Part shown: positions 63,601 through 64,000 of the stretch, piece by piece | How the letters are laid out: each line of letters opens with the position of its first letter | Position numbering within the stretch: position 1 is the first letter of the stretch | Assembly (NCBI RefSeq): GCF_910591885.1 | Contig: NC_063279.1 | Coordinates: 9,920,001-9,984,000, forward strand | Length of the DNA: 64,000 nt | Source: Bombus terrestris | Taxonomy: Eukaryota; Arthropoda; Insecta; Hymenoptera; Apidae | Direction: 5' to 3' | Notes under the pieces: generated by a model | The model's database searches: none | Seen by the model: only the letters and a program-made list of their open reading frames with translations | Told to the model about the DNA's origin: nothing | Position numbers and translations under genes: made by a program

Positions 63601-64000
63601 CGAAGGATACGCCTGAATCCGAGAACCGAACGTTCGAAACAATTCAACGCAAACAGCGTCGTTGTGAAACTCATTCGCGTCTCTTTCCTTCTCTTGCCTT
63701 CCCTTAATTTCATATCCCATGTGTCGCTGGTCGCAAAAACGAAACCAAAAAAAAAGGGCGCACAGAGGTGGAAAAGGGAGAAAAGAGACGCGAGAGTAGA
63801 AACGCAAAGGAAAAAGGATGGAAAAAATATCGCGTAACGGACGTTATTCCCTGGTGCCATCGAAACGTGTAAAATGGAGCTTTTATGAGTGCGGATTCAC
63901 GGTGCAAGGTTGCCAGCCTTTTTTTTTCTCTTGCTTCTTTCCCTCGCGTTTCAACCACCCCCGTGTGCTTCTCTGTGCATTCTCGCGTTCCTTCTGTCGC
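57660..64000. other. Non-coding, no supported gene
   Basis: GC-richer islands near 57.66-58.01, 59.6-60.0, 61.55-62.0, 62.48-62.99 and 63.5-63.99 kb. Frames such as 59691-60113 (140 codons) and 60967-61212 (81 codons) have no domain I recognise and no splice context. An A/TA-rich run is at 58660-58700. Confidence 0.5.
58660..58700. repeat. Poly(A)-(TA)n-poly(A) run
   Basis: A run of A, then about eight TA units, then another run of A. It might be a degenerate retroposon tail, but no body is recognisable in front of it. Confidence 0.8.

Overview
The window looks like nuclear DNA of an AT-rich insect, most likely a bee or another hymenopteran. The basis is circumstantial: a strongly AT-rich background broken by GC-richer islands every one to two kilobases, short phase-consistent GT-AG introns, many simple repeats, and no intact transposon. 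The species cannot be fixed from sequence alone.

Only one gene can be firmly supported. It lies on the + strand between about 23.28 kb and 32.49 kb. Sixteen coding exons join in one continuous frame with compatible intron phases and end at a TGA at 32489-32491. They encode at least 965 residues: an acidic N-terminal part, six adjacent C2H2 zinc fingers (residues about 149-313, exons 4-7), and a long tail of about 650 residues with no recognised domain. The tail carries about 13 copies of a short degenerate motif, roughly hydrophobic-x-I/V-L-G/D/E/S-S/P/D-K, spread over exons 12-14. The start codon is not in the visible first exon and must lie further upstream. A candidate poly(A) signal lies at 33520-33525. 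The protein is most likely a nuclear DNA-binding regulator. I cannot name an orthologue.

Layout: 1-23284 has no convincing coding gene and is read as intergenic DNA or a long 5' intron, with GC-rich islands, a 13-bp minisatellite, a diverged ~200-bp duplication and a GA microsatellite. 23285-32491 is the zinc-finger gene. 32492-33525 is its probable 3' UTR. 33526-64000 is again almost gene-free, with a perfect 20-bp palindrome, a candidate 39-codon membrane-peptide ORF near 43.1 kb, a compound TG/TC microsatellite at 51.05-51.18 kb, a duplicated ~110-bp element at 55.5 and 56.3 kb, and a diverged ~163-bp tandem duplication at 57.3-57.6 kb.

Most interesting points: the repeated KILG-like motif of the zinc-finger protein; introns placed so that retention would cut the protein just before or just after the finger array, or insert 45 residues in frame; and the 39-codon ORF with a TATA-like box and poly(A) signals around it.
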